Of a stretch of 64,000 bases of DNA, positions 9,114 to 17,349 are shown piece after piece; the first letter of the stretch is position 1; each line of letters begins with the position of its first letter. A model generated the notes under the pieces. That model had not been told where the DNA came from, ran no database searches, and was given only the letters and a program-made list of their open reading frames with translations. Source of the DNA: Symmachiella macrocystis (GTDB taxonomy: Bacteria; Planctomycetota; Planctomycetia; Planctomycetales; Planctomycetaceae); contig NZ_SJPP01000001.1 of assembly GCF_007860075.1 (NCBI RefSeq), positions 930,001 to 994,000 on the forward strand, read 5' to 3'. The translations under genes and the position numbers were made by a program.

Positions 9114-10250
9114 TTATCCCATTTCCTGCAGAGCCGGTTCTGCATCCCCCACGTCCTCCAGCGCGCCGCGCAATCGTTGCCGGACAGCTTGACGACCGTT
9201 ACCTTCCACTTGTTGATAACCTTCCGCCTCCACCACCAATTCCCCGTCTGCGGGAACCGGCTTCTCAACCTGCGCCACGCGCGGAGCCTTCCAATTGTGG
9301 GGCTTGAAGTCCCGCATCGGTCCCACCTCGGCCGGTTGTCGTGCCTCCATCTGTCGATACAACCCGCGCACCGGTTCGATTCGTGGATCCCCCACCACCT
9401 GTGCGATCTGCCCGCAGGCATCCTCGACTGTGCGGTACGGAAAATAGTCGTTCAAGCGACTACCGGGCGTCACGGATATCAACTGCAGTCCCGCCAATCC
9501 CAACGACCGTCGCGATAATCGCAGATACTGCGCAATACGAAAATAATGAGCATCGGTATTCGCCGCCGCCCGCACATGCTTCTGCTCGTCAAAGTGATAG
9601 TGCGGCCCCGGCGGCAAGGCATCGAACGTGTGGCAATCAACACCCGCTTGTTCTGCTCGCCTCAGAAAATCTCGCAGCAATTTCCCCGGAACCGCTTCGA
9701 TCCCCGCCGCTGCCGCACATTGCATCTGTGCATCCGACAAGCGCACGCGCATCTCGCAACCGGCCAGATAGATCGTCCGAAATCCCAAGCGATACAAAAT
9801 GTCGATCGCCTGCACCATCGAATCAGCCCAATCAACGATGCCGGTGAACCTCGGCGACAAAAATTGATGAAACCCCCGTTGGGCATCCCGCTCGAAAAAA
9901 TAGGTCCCCGGACATTCGCAAACTTTATAGGTCGTCTCCGGCACCAGATCCATGGCCCGCCGCCGATGCACGAACTTCAGAATTCCCGGATCAAGATACA
10001 CCGACCGATGAAATCGGGCCGACGGATCGTACGAAGTCCAAAAATTTGGCCGTAGTATCCGTGTCCCCGACAGATTCACCGACATCTTGGGCACGGGAGA
10101 CTCATCGATCAAACGGTGCGGCAACTCCGCCAACGACGGCCCGCCCCCAATTAACCAACACGCCGACGCCACCGGTCCAGCGAACGCATCATCCAACGCC
10201 GCTGGGATTTGCTGGCCGTCGGTCGTCAGTCGATAGAACAACGTCGTCAT
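9114..10250 (-). CDS. DUF115/MptE-like protein next to tail genes
   Basis: Resembles the DUF115 (MptE-like, Maf-related) family, whose members include a pterin diphosphokinase and motility-associated glycosyl- or nonulosonate-transfer proteins, and which also occurs in phage-structural neighbourhoods. Visible marks are WLIGGGPSLAELP near residue 33 (Rossmann-like Gly loop), SVNLSGTRILRPNFWTSYDP, and DSMVQAIDILYRLGFRTIYLAGCEM, a DUF115-type core. The last 70 residues are charged and look unlike the core. ATG 10250 has AGGGGA upstream. The gene begins 77 bases after the big tail gene on the same strand and is followed by two glycosyltransferases, so a role in glycan addition is plausible but inferred. 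Confidence 0.6.
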   Translation of the reverse strand: MTTLFYRLTTDGQQIPAALDDAFAGPVASACWLIGGGPSLAELPHRLIDESPVPKMSVNLSGTRILRPNFWTSYDPSARFHRSVYLDPGILKFVHRRRAMDLVPETTYKVCECPGTYFFERDAQRGFHQFLSPRFTGIVDWADSMVQAIDILYRLGFRTIYLAGCEMRVRLSDAQMQCAAAAGIEAVPGKLLRDFLRRAEQAGVDCHTFDALPPGPHYHFDEQKHVRAAANTDAHYFRIAQYLRLSRRSLGLAGLQLISVTPGSRLNDYFPYRTVEDACGQIAQVVGDPRIEPVRGLYRQMEARQPAEVGPMRDFKPHNWKAPRVAQVEKPVPADGELVVEAEGYQQVEGNGRQAVRQRLRGALEDVGDAEPALQEMG

Positions 10251-10327
10251 TGGTTATCCATCCCCTGATTGAATAATCCACTGCGAGTTAGTGAATAAAA
10301 CTCCGCGCCGACAACTTGCAATCACGG

Positions 10328-12337
10328 TCACTCTTCGTAACACACCTTGAGCTTGACCGAATTGACCTCCGCCGTACGATTAGTCGCATTGCTCAAATGT
10401 TCGACTGAGGATAAATCGACCTGCAATCCAAACGCATTGAAATCATCCGTCGTCCAGGATTCGCCCCACGTATCCCCTTCGCCGCCCACGATCTCATCCG
10501 TTTCGCTGTCCGGCCACACGCCGCTACCCACGAACAAGCTCTTCGTCCCCGACTTGCTGCCACTGGTCACCGTGACCTCGCCACCTACGACATCGTCGGC
10601 TCCGTTGTTCGAGCACTCAAGGTTGTACGTCACCGTGATTCCAACGACTGTTTTGCCCGACGGCAACGAGAAATTGAAATCAAAGCATCGCAGGATTTGG
10701 GCAGATTGGGACTGGCCCAAGGTCACCTCTCCCTGACCACCACCAAGTCTTTCCCATGCGACATCGCCGCCGTCATTAACTTTGTCTGAGTCCGTCGCCG
10801 TTTTTTCGACACACGTGTCATTCGCACTGCTGGTACTGCTCTCGCCGCCAGTACCACTTTCCCCCCCGCCACTGCTCTCCCCACTCTCCGACGCTCCGCT
10901 CGATTCCTCTCCACTGGACACACCCGAATCCGACGAACCGCTTTCCCCGCCGCTCGATTCGCTCTCACCACTACTGCCGCCTCCTTCCGATTCAACACCT
11001 GATTCGCCACCAGACAGTTCGCTGGAATTCAAACTGCTCGACAACCCGGAACTGGAACTATCCGATACAGACGACGAACTCGCATCGGTCGAATCAGGAC
11101 CGACGTCGCTGTTGTCAAACGAAAGTTCGCTCCCCCCATGCCCGCCATTTTGATTTTGGTTTCCCGGAATCTCCCACCGCTCATCGTGCGGCGGTTCCGG
11201 CCAATGCGTGTGTGGATCTTCCGGCCCGATCTCCAACCGAAAACGGGGCGCATGATCAAATTGCACCCGGATGGTCTCCACCATCGCCGAGATCAACTCC
11301 GCCCCGCTTTGATCCTTGATCTGTATTCGTCCGCCCCACGGCACCGGCAGCGCAGCCTGATCGGCAACCTCAACGAAATACCGACTCGTCGGTTGGGCGT
11401 AAACGCGAAAAAACTCTTTCACAAACTGACGCGAATCCGATTCCGTCCGTATCCAAGGAATCCAAATCCGAATCCGCCGCTCTCCATGTTGATCCCGGCT
11501 CGCCGGCTGAATGTAATTGCCCCGCCAACGATAATAACCCCGCATGAAAATGTCCGACCCCAACTGCTCGTCATAGATATACCCGCCGGTCAGCATCACG
11601 CGGTTGTACAGCAAATCCCGATCGCGGGACTCCTCCAGCGAAACAACATCCAGGCCCTCTTGAAACGTGGCAATCACCGACGTCCGTTTTTGAAAAAAGA
11701 AAAAACGCCCCCAGGCATCCACGCCCCACGACGCATTGAACGCCCGAACGGCCTCTTCTTTGAGAATCGAACGCACAGTCTCCTCGCCCCGAAATTTGGC
11801 TGTCGTCACTCCCTCGGCCAAATTCACAGCATCGATCATCGCAGCATCGAGTGTAATATGCGTCCGCGAAACCACATATTGTTGCAGTAACAACGTCACA
11901 AATTCATCCGGCTGACTCACCGCATCGACCGTCTCTAGCGAATGGTCCGGGTCGTGGGGAAACAGATCAGTCCGGGCATAGCGATGCGGAGGCGCGCCAT
12001 CAGCGCGGTCCGGAGAAAACCCACCGGGAAACACCTCTCCCAATTCCACACTCATTCCCTGCAAGCGAAACGAGATCTCCGCCGGACTCGTCGCCACGCG
12101 TTCCTCAACGCGCCCCAAGTACCAGCGATCACCCGTCTGATACGCCATCGAGATCCAATCCCCGATCTCGATCTCCGCACGATCCACGAATCGATCCTTC
12201 AGCCGCAATTCCCCCGCCCCGCAGCCACCTTGCCGATGCAGTTCAAACCAACACCCAGCAATCGCACGATCAGAAATCACCGCCTGAAAATCACCCGGCC
12301 CCGGACGATAATGCACAATCCGTCGTTGATAACCCAT
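10328..12337 (-). CDS. Large phage-type tail protein with Ser/Gly-rich linker
   Basis: About 669 residues in three parts. Residues 1-400 look like a phage baseplate/tail-hub protein (MGYQRRIVHYRPGPGDFQ; many beta strands; FVKEFFRVYAQPTSRYFVEV). Residues about 402-512 are almost only Ser, Gly, Glu and Asp. Residues 513-669 form a separate beta-rich domain (GKTVVGITVTYNLEC, KLKVCYEE) that resembles a carbohydrate-binding or jelly-roll module. This is the layout of a receptor-binding tail tip. ATG 12337 has AAGGAA 8 bases upstream; the longer open frame to 12487 runs into repeat DNA. It is the last structural gene of the particle locus. The Ser-rich linker is a possible O-glycosylation target of the adjacent transferases. 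Confidence 0.72.
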   Translation of the reverse strand: MGYQRRIVHYRPGPGDFQAVISDRAIAGCWFELHRQGGCGAGELRLKDRFVDRAEIEIGDWISMAYQTGDRWYLGRVEERVATSPAEISFRLQGMSVELGEVFPGGFSPDRADGAPPHRYARTDLFPHDPDHSLETVDAVSQPDEFVTLLLQQYVVSRTHITLDAAMIDAVNLAEGVTTAKFRGEETVRSILKEEAVRAFNASWGVDAWGRFFFFQKRTSVIATFQEGLDVVSLEESRDRDLLYNRVMLTGGYIYDEQLGSDIFMRGYYRWRGNYIQPASRDQHGERRIRIWIPWIRTESDSRQFVKEFFRVYAQPTSRYFVEVADQAALPVPWGGRIQIKDQSGAELISAMVETIRVQFDHAPRFRLEIGPEDPHTHWPEPPHDERWEIPGNQNQNGGHGGSELSFDNSDVGPDSTDASSSSVSDSSSSGLSSSLNSSELSGGESGVESEGGGSSGESESSGGESGSSDSGVSSGEESSGASESGESSGGGESGTGGESSTSSANDTCVEKTATDSDKVNDGGDVAWERLGGGQGEVTLGQSQSAQILRCFDFNFSLPSGKTVVGITVTYNLECSNNGADDVVGGEVTVTSGSKSGTKSLFVGSGVWPDSETDEIVGGEGDTWGESWTTDDFNAFGLQVDLSSVEHLSNATNRTAEVNSVKLKVCYEE

Positions 12338-12349
12338 GAACCATTCCTT

Positions 12350-12535
12350 TGTAAGAGGCGTGAGGCGTGAGGGGACAGGCCTGAGAATTGCAAGCAAAAA
12401 ACCAAACGCGCCCTCGTGCGCGGGTCTCCCGACCCCGCACATCCCCCGACCGAAGGTCTCCCCCCGCCCCTCCCAACCACTACTCACTACCTACTCTTAC
12501 TCGCCACCGACCACTTCTCCCCCGCCTACAACAAC
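12350..12535 (+). repeat. Composite intergenic repeat, copy 1
   Basis: Modules seen in plus-strand order: GAGGCGTGAGGGGACAGGC, CAAGCAAAAAACCAAACGC, the double hairpin element at about 12415-12462 (GTGCGCGGGTC / GACCCCGCAC, then GACC-GAA-GGTC), degenerate CTACT units, and a CCACCGACCAC block. It fills the spacer between two tail genes. Confidence 0.85.
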
Positions 12536-12988
12536 TCACCCCCCAGGCGCCGTCGTAAACAACACCGGATTCTCCGCATGTACCACCAACGAATAGGTGA
12601 ACAAATTCTGATTCGACAAATCCATTTCAAACTGCACCGTCGAACACAATTCGAATTTGCGATACGTCCCGCTCGTTGCGTCGTGATAGAGAAAGAACTC
12701 AAACTTCTCTGACGCCGACGAAACATCCAACGTGCTTCGCAACGCCTCCAATTCCTCAAGCATGGCCCCTTCGGAAGTCTTCAGCGAACCGCTCTGCGAA
12801 CCGATCTGTCCTTCCAGGGAAATATCCACCCCCTGCCGCGAATGCCCCACCAATGCATCCCCATCGGCTAACGGCACTTTAAACCGACTCGCATCCCAAG
12901 CATCCCGCACCCGCAACACCGGAACCGGCCGCGGCAATTCATACAACACAGAACTCTTATAAACCGCCGGCTTAAACACAAACGACAT
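12536..12988 (-). CDS. Phage distal-tail/minor tail-like protein
   Basis: A 150-residue beta-rich protein starting MSFVFKPAVYKSSVLYELPRP. The phrase LVGHSRQGVDISLEGQIGS and the closing LFTYSLVVHAENPVLF suggest a tail-tube or distal-tail (Dit) fold, but I do not recognise a specific family and the call rests mainly on position between the tape measure and the large tail protein. ATG 12988 has TGGAGAA upstream at good distance; the longer frame to 13087 runs through repeat DNA. Composite repeats flank it on both sides. Confidence 0.55.
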   Translation of the reverse strand: MSFVFKPAVYKSSVLYELPRPVPVLRVRDAWDASRFKVPLADGDALVGHSRQGVDISLEGQIGSQSGSLKTSEGAMLEELEALRSTLDVSSASEKFEFFLYHDATSGTYRKFELCSTVQFEMDLSNQNLFTYSLVVHAENPVLFTTAPGG

Positions 12989-13004
12989 CGCAATTCTCCA
13001 AGCG

Positions 13005-13182
13005 TCATTAGACTGTAGGCTTGAGACCTTAGGCTGTAGGAAGGAAGGGGTGAGGCGTGAGGGAACAGGCGTGAGACTCGCAAGCAAAAACCAAACGCAA
13101 ATCCCCCACCACTGCCTACTGCCTACTGCCTACCTTTCTGGCCACCGGCCACTAGCCACCGGCCACTTCGCCCCTGCCAACA
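13005..13182 (+). repeat. Composite intergenic repeat, copy 2
   Basis: Contains the TAGACTGTAGGCTTGAG block, GTGAGGCGTGAGGGAACAGG, CAAGCAAAAACCAAACGC, three CTGCCTA units and a CCACCGGCCACTAGCCACC block. The double hairpin element is missing in this copy. Confidence 0.85.
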
Positions 13183-13185
13183 GCA

Positions 13186-13884
13186 TCACCCCCGCCGCGC
13201 CCGCAGCGACGAATCACGAAACTGCAAGTCACGCACCACCCCGGCGACTTCACCCACCTGCGAAACATTCACCGTCACGCCGCCCAGATTGTTGGTGATC
13301 GAAGTCGACTGCCCCGCCGGGGATCCCGGCAATTGCATGGTCCGTGGATTCGTCGGCGAAGACTGATTCAGCGCCGATAAAAACGCTGCCCCCAATTGCT
13401 GGACCGCTGGACGACGAATCACAAACTCGCCGGCCGTCAACATCGCCGGTACACGATCCACCCCGCCCGGCCCCGTCACCATTCCGCCACTGGCATACGC
13501 ACGAATCGGTCCCGTCGCACCTCCTGCGCCCCCGACAGTACCTACGGCGGACAACCGCGCCAGCCGCGCAGCGGTCGCATCAATCAACCGCCCCAAAATC
13601 AACAGTGATTGCACTGCCGGACGAATGTCCAACACAATCGGCGTCCGTGATAACAAACGAATCTGACTCGTAATCCGCTCCAACAACGTACTGATCGTTT
13701 GCAGCGGCCCAATCGCCAAACCAATCCGCTCAAACGACCGCCCCATCTCCGATGCCGCCCGATTGAACCGCCCCAACCGATCACTGAGCGAAGAAATCCG
13801 CTCACCCACCCGATCCAATTCCCGCGACAAATGCGAACTATCCCCCCGAATCGCAATCGTCAATGACTCCCGAAACGCCACCAT
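13186..13884 (-). CDS. Very short phage-type tail tape-measure protein
   Basis: The N-terminal half is a predicted coiled coil (HLSRELDRVGERISSLSDRL, residues about 18-37). The C-terminal part carries the tape-measure hallmark YASGGMVTGPGGVDRVPAML followed by TAGEFVIRRPAVQQLG. At 232 residues it is far shorter than phage tape measures of 600-1500 residues, so the tail would be very short, or this is a reduced remnant. The gene lies directly after the tail-tube gene in transcription order. ATG 13884 has GGAGG 7-8 bases upstream. Repeats flank it on both sides. Confidence 0.72.
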   Translation of the reverse strand: MVAFRESLTIAIRGDSSHLSRELDRVGERISSLSDRLGRFNRAASEMGRSFERIGLAIGPLQTISTLLERITSQIRLLSRTPIVLDIRPAVQSLLILGRLIDATAARLARLSAVGTVGGAGGATGPIRAYASGGMVTGPGGVDRVPAMLTAGEFVIRRPAVQQLGAAFLSALNQSSPTNPRTMQLPGSPAGQSTSITNNLGGVTVNVSQVGEVAGVVRDLQFRDSSLRARRG

Positions 13885-13897
13885 CGCTATGCCTCCG

Positions 13898-14102
13898 TTG
13901 TTAGACTGTAGGAAAGTAGGCTTGAGGCGTGAGGGGACAGGCTTGAGGGGAAAAGGCGGTAGGCCTTAGTCCGTAGACTGTAGGGTTGGCATTCAATTGC
14001 CGTTTGGTTTCCCCCCATCTCTGGCCACTGGCCACCGACAACTGGCCACTCTTTTCTGCCTACTGCCTACTGCCTACTCTTTCTGGCCACCGGCCACTGT
14101 TT
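13898..14102 (+). repeat. Composite intergenic repeat, copy 3
   Basis: Contains TAGACTGTAGG, GAGGCGTGAGGGGACAGGC, a CCGTAGACTGTAGG block, CTGGCCACTGGCCACC, three CTGCCTA units and a second GGCCACCGGCCACTG block. No double hairpin element. Confidence 0.85.
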
Positions 14103-14612
14103 TCACTGCCTACTAATCACCGGCGCCACCTCAAAGTCGCGACCGGAAAACGAAATCAAGTTCGCCTCATCCCCTTCGTTCATCGTCAGCGACTCACGAT
14201 ACACCTTGGCAAACACGATCTTCTCACCGGCAACCCCCGCCGGATCGGTTACCGTGAACTCCAACTGCAACGTCTCCTGCTCCCCACTCTGGGACGTGCT
14301 GACAATATTCAGCCCCGACATGAAGTTCAGAAACTCATACAACTGCAAGGGATCGCCGCTGTCGTTGTACTTCCCAATCAACTGCGTCCACTTCGCCGTA
14401 AACGACAGTGCAATCGATTCCTCATCCCCCGGCCGCGTATGCCCCGCTGCGACCGATCCCCGATCCTTTACTTCAATCGTGTTCGACCGCTGCGTCCAGG
14501 ACAAATCCCCCTCGTCCAACAGCACCGTCAACGACTGCGGAGTCTCCGACGTCCCATCCTTAATCACCAATTCCCCATCGCGCAAATTACGCGTCACATT
14601 CGTAACCGCCAT
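14103..14612 (-). CDS. Phage-type tail tube protein
   Basis: A 169-residue beta-rich protein starting MAVTNVTRNLRDGELVIKDG. The text DGTSETPQSLTVLLDEGDLSW and the later LQLYEFLNFMSG and VFAKVYRESLTMNEGDEANL fit the tail-tube (gpV/gpFII-like) proteins of siphoviruses and gene transfer agents. It lies just before the tape measure in transcription order, as usual for a tube gene. ATG 14612 has AAGGAG at an ideal 8 bases; the longer frame to 14756 extends into repeat DNA. Confidence 0.7.
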   Translation of the reverse strand: MAVTNVTRNLRDGELVIKDGTSETPQSLTVLLDEGDLSWTQRSNTIEVKDRGSVAAGHTRPGDEESIALSFTAKWTQLIGKYNDSGDPLQLYEFLNFMSGLNIVSTSQSGEQETLQLEFTVTDPAGVAGEKIVFAKVYRESLTMNEGDEANLISFSGRDFEVAPVISRQ

Positions 14613-14635
14613 CGCTGCCACTCCTTCGTATTTAT

Positions 14636-14846
<211 letters not shown>

Positions 14847-14847
14847 A

Positions 14848-15300
14848 TCAAACCTCCGTAGCCACCCCCGACGTCACCAGCACCACATGCTGCAATCCAT
14901 GCCGCCTCGCATCGCGATCCACTCGCGTCATCGTCCGTGTTTGCGTCTCGAACAATTGCAAATGCCCCACCACCGGCGGATCGCTCAACGATTGATCCGT
15001 CACCGGAACTTGCTGATGCTCCAACGTCGACTTCGCCGCATCGGCCAATTCCAAAATCCGACCTTTGTCCAAAGTTCGCTCCACAAAACAATGCACGGTC
15101 ACCGACACATCCACTTGCTCCTGCCCCGCCGCTCGCCGCGGATTCCGCTGCCAGGCATTGACCCATATCTCCAACCACTCGCTTTGCTCGGTCGCATCGA
15201 TCTGTGTCCCCGGATACACCGTCGTCACCCCCAACGGGAAGTTGTCACTCCAATGCGCAAACAGACTCCCCGCCAATGCTTCTTGTCCAAATCCGCTCAC
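14848..15300 (-). CDS. Tail-completion/terminator-like protein
   Basis: A 150-residue protein (MSGFGQEALAGSLFAHW) with YPGTQIDATEQSEWLEIWVN and VSVTVHCFVERTLDKGRILEL, a pattern typical of tail-terminator or minor-tail proteins that cap the tail tube. It starts with GTG at 15300, and GTGA overlaps the stop of the preceding HK97 gp10-like gene by four bases, indicating translational coupling. This is one of the few gene junctions in the locus without a repeat. Family identity is inferred from position and pattern. Confidence 0.55.
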   Translation of the reverse strand: MSGFGQEALAGSLFAHWSDNFPLGVTTVYPGTQIDATEQSEWLEIWVNAWQRNPRRAAGQEQVDVSVTVHCFVERTLDKGRILELADAAKSTLEHQQVPVTDQSLSDPPVVGHLQLFETQTRTMTRVDRDARRHGLQHVVLVTSGVATEV

Positions 15301-15776
15301 ACCATGCTCCCCATTTCATCCTCAGCAGCAGCAAAAAACGGTTGCAGCGGAACCGCCGGGCGCAGACTCTGCAAACTGCGGGCCACCATTTGAAACGGCG
15401 ACATCCGCTGCGTACCGAACTCCAAATAGTTGATGTAATCCACCCCACTCGTCGCCACGACTTTCGTCACCTCTGACTCACTCGACTCAACAAAACCGCT
15501 CCGACTCCGCCCCTCAGAAATCGCCGCACCCTTCGGATGCGATCCTGCCCAACCGGCCGGAGCAGAACCACCCAATTGTTCCAAAGCCGCCACCCAAGAC
15601 GCGCGCGAACGCGCCGTATCCACCGGATTATTCTCAATCGTCCGCACCAGCGCCGACCGAGAAACCCGTCGCACCAACCGCCTACGAGCAGCCGGCACCT
15701 CACGCCGTTGAATCCCCCCCAACCATTGCCGCACCGCTGGCTCGTTGTTCAATTCAAGCGAAATTGACACACCCAT
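15297..15776 (-). CDS. HK97 gp10-like head-tail/tail-completion protein
   Basis: A 159-residue, very basic N-terminal region (EVPAARRRLVRRVSRS) is followed by NPVDTARSRASWVAAL and INYLEFGTQRMSPFQMVARS. The 'Y-LEFGT...PF' motif is the hallmark of HK97 gp10-like putative tail-component proteins. ATG 15776 has AAGAGGTGA upstream. The stop overlaps the next gene's GTG start, so the two are coupled. It follows the head-joining gene by about 220 bases, a spacer without the composite repeat. Confidence 0.75.
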   Translation of the reverse strand: MGVSISLELNNEPAVRQWLGGIQRREVPAARRRLVRRVSRSALVRTIENNPVDTARSRASWVAALEQLGGSAPAGWAGSHPKGAAISEGRSRSGFVESSESEVTKVVATSGVDYINYLEFGTQRMSPFQMVARSLQSLRPAVPLQPFFAAAEDEMGSMV

Positions 15777-15789
15777 CAGCACTCACCTC

Positions 15790-15864
15790 TTAGCTCTTCA
15801 CACAACGCAAAGGGTGGCAGCGATTACAACGCAATCGGTGTTCCGCAGGCACAAGAAACCGCAA
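15790..15864 (-). CDS. Possible 24-residue zinc-knuckle peptide
   Basis: Low-confidence small gene. A GGAGG (15874-15878) lies 9 bases before a TTG at 15864, and the frame reads LRFLVPAEHRLRCNRCHPL then RC, ending VKS-stop at 15790. Three Cys in CNRCHPLRC resemble a zinc knuckle; Mu-like phages encode a small zinc-ribbon protein (Com). The frame is also open upstream to an ATG at 15891. Against it: very short, non-ATG start, and the locus is generally open in this frame. It occupies a spacer that lacks the composite repeat. Confidence 0.28.
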   Translation of the reverse strand: MRFLVPAEHRLRCNRCHPLRCVKS

Positions 15865-15998
15865 TTCCCGCGTCCTCCGCCCACCAACCATCCCGCCCAC
15901 AATTGACCTAAAATCAAGCCCCCACAAATCAACCACCCCCAAGCGACCAACGGGAGCGCCCCAACCCCCTCGTGCGGCAGCACGAACCGCCCGCCCGG

Positions 15999-16361
15999 CT
16001 AGGGCCGGCAAAGGAGTTGGTAGGTGGTGCCGTCTTCGCTGTTGGCGTAGCCTACGATTTCGTATTCGCGTTCTTGATGCACGATGCGGCTGGTTAGTTT
16101 CGGAGTCCCGGCCGGCAGGTCCGCTTGTTTGACGAAGAACTCAATCATGTCGGTCGTATGCTGCCCCGCCGTCCCCAGCGTCGGTTCCCCCGCATCGCCG
16201 CTGACGAGTGCCGTGATTTCGGTGTCGGTGTATTCTTCACTCACCTGCTGAGTCGCCGGCACATACGACTGACTCACCTCACGATAAGTCACCCCCACCC
16301 CCCAATCCGAAAACACAACATCCAAATCCGCCCCCAACACCCCCGCTGCCACAGAAACCAT
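15999..16361 (-). CDS. Head-closure/head-tail joining-like protein
   Basis: A 120-residue beta-rich protein (LGADLDVVFSDWGVGVTYRE, later IEFFVKQADLPAGTPKLTSR and REYEIVGYANS). The size and the pattern of a small barrel with a long loop fit head-closure proteins that connect capsid and tail, but I cannot name the family with certainty. ATG 16361 has AAAGGAG 7 bases upstream. A composite repeat separates it from the preceding small gene. Confidence 0.55.
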   Translation of the reverse strand: MVSVAAGVLGADLDVVFSDWGVGVTYREVSQSYVPATQQVSEEYTDTEITALVSGDAGEPTLGTAGQHTTDMIEFFVKQADLPAGTPKLTSRIVHQEREYEIVGYANSEDGTTYQLLCRP

Positions 16362-16379
16362 TTCGCGCTCCTTTGTGTG

Positions 16380-16585
16380 AATAGACTATAGGCTTTAGAC
16401 TGTAGACCGTAGGTAGCAGGCGTGAGGCGTGAGTGAACAGGCTTGAGGCAGTCCCGTCGTGCGCGGGTCTCTCGACCCCGCCCCCAGTTAGGTTGTGCGC
16501 GGGTCTCCTGACCCCGCACCCCCCTCGACCGAAGGTCTCCCACCAACACAATTCTGGCCACCGGCCACTCCTTCACTGCCGACTA
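16380..16585 (+). repeat. Composite intergenic repeat, copy 5
   Basis: Contains TAGACTATAGGCTTTAGAC, GGCGTGAGGCGTGAGTGAAC, two hairpin elements (about 16457-16540) with the GACC-GAA-GGTC companion, and a CTGGCCACCGGCCACTCC block directly before the next stop codon. CTGCCTA units are nearly lost. Confidence 0.85.
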
Positions 16586-16837
16586 TTACTCCCCCACAGA
16601 AACTTCCCAACTCGGCCGCGACGTCAACAGCGTCTGGTAATACGACCGCGCTTCCAACAACGCCCGCAAGTTCCCCGCCCGATCCGCTGCTCCCGGGATC
16701 GCATACTTCAATGCCGACAACTTCCCATCCCGCAACAGATTCGTAATGTCCAAATCAATCTGCGCCAAAATACCCCGTATCTGCGTCTCAGTCAGCGAAG
16801 CCCCGCTCACCGAAGAAAGCCCCGATAAATCCGCCAT
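16586..16837 (-). CDS. Small head-tail joining-like protein (gpW-sized)
   Basis: An 83-residue, largely helical protein (MADLSGLSSVSGASLTETQI) with LARALLEARSYYQTLL-like C-terminal helices (visible as NLRALLEARSYYQTLL). Size, helicity and location between capsid and head-closure genes suit a gpW-like head-tail connector, but no diagnostic motif is visible. ATG 16837 has AGAGG about 9 bases upstream; the GTG at 16846 is too close to it. Repeats flank the gene on both sides. Confidence 0.5.
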   Translation of the reverse strand: MADLSGLSSVSGASLTETQIRGILAQIDLDITNLLRDGKLSALKYAIPGAADRAGNLRALLEARSYYQTLLTSRPSWEVSVGE

Positions 16838-16857
16838 GCGTTTCACACCTCTTTTCT

Positions 16858-17160
16858 AACTAGGCTGTAGGCTTTAGACCGGAGGCTGTAGGAAGGGAGG
16901 CTTGAGGCGTGAGGGAACAGGCGCGAGGATACGATACGCTGTGCACAGGTCTCCCGACATCGTTGTGCGCCGGTCTCTCGATATGGTTGTGCGCGGGTCT
17001 CCAGACCCCGCACCAGCCCCGACCGCAGGTCTCCCAACTTAAACAAGACGCCTACAAGCAAAACCAAACGCCCCCACACCCTCTTCACTGCCTACTGCCT
17101 ACTGTCTAATATTTCCGGCCACCAGCCACTAACCACCGGCCACTCTTGTCCACCGACCAC
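16858..17160 (+). repeat. Composite intergenic repeat, copy 6 (triplicated hairpin)
   Basis: Fills the 326-base spacer. Modules: GGCTGTAGGCTTTAGACC, GGCTTGAGGCGTGAGGGAAC, three successive hairpin elements of decreasing decay (about 16939-17037, the last complete), CAAGCAAAACCAAACGC, two CTGCCTA units, and a CCACCAGCCACTAACCACC block. Confidence 0.85.
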
Positions 17161-17163
17161 CCA

Positions 17164-17343
17164 CTACCCATCCCCATCCCCATCCCGCAGCATCACATAC
17201 GCCAACCACCGCACCTGATCCACATACTCCGCTGCGACAAACTCCGCTTCCCGCAGCCCCAACTGCTCACAACAACGCAGGATCCAATAATCGACGGACC
17301 GCGGACCGGCGACGGCATCGTTTAAGTCGCCGCCGCCGGCGAA
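17164..17343 (-). CDS. -1 frame extension (59 residues) made by frameshifting
   Basis: This frame is open from just after the slippery site to a TAG at 17164. It has no ATG until near its end and no ribosome site, yet its sequence is protein-like: DYWILRCCEQLGLREAEFVA, EYVDQVRWLAYVML, ending in a DGDGDG tail. It is exactly the -1 frame of the preceding gene at its A AAT TTT heptamer. It is therefore best read as the C-terminal extension of a 226-residue fusion product, in the manner of the G/GT tail-assembly chaperones of lambda and many other tailed phages. The W-x-L...LG helical text is compatible with a 'T'-type domain. Not a free-standing gene. Confidence 0.7.
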   Translation of the reverse strand, partial: FAGGGDLNDAVAGPRSVDYWILRCCEQLGLREAEFVAAEYVDQVRWLAYVMLRDGDGDG

Positions 17344-17349
17344 AAATTT
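17307..17349 (-). promoter_or_regulatory. Programmed -1 ribosomal frameshift signal
   Basis: The slippery heptamer A AAT TTT occupies 17349 down to 17343, in the correct phase of the upstream frame (GGA AAT TTT TCG). Ten bases downstream a 7-bp stem CGGCGAC / GTCGCCG (17332-17326 with 17313-17307, 12-nt loop) could stimulate slipping. The zero-frame stop TAA lies at 17324-17322, 18 bases past the heptamer. After a -1 slip the next codon is TTC at 17343-17341, entering the 59-codon open frame. Confidence 0.72.

Noticed and set aside
9360-9390. TTCGATTC stretch as a tRNA T-loop
   Set aside because: No acceptor stem or anticodon arm nearby; it lies inside the DUF115-like gene.
8401-9421. Longer form of the GT2 protein starting at 9421
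   Set aside because: It overlaps the DUF115-like gene by over 300 bases; the family's N-terminus starts at the Met at 9100, preceded by a ribosome site.
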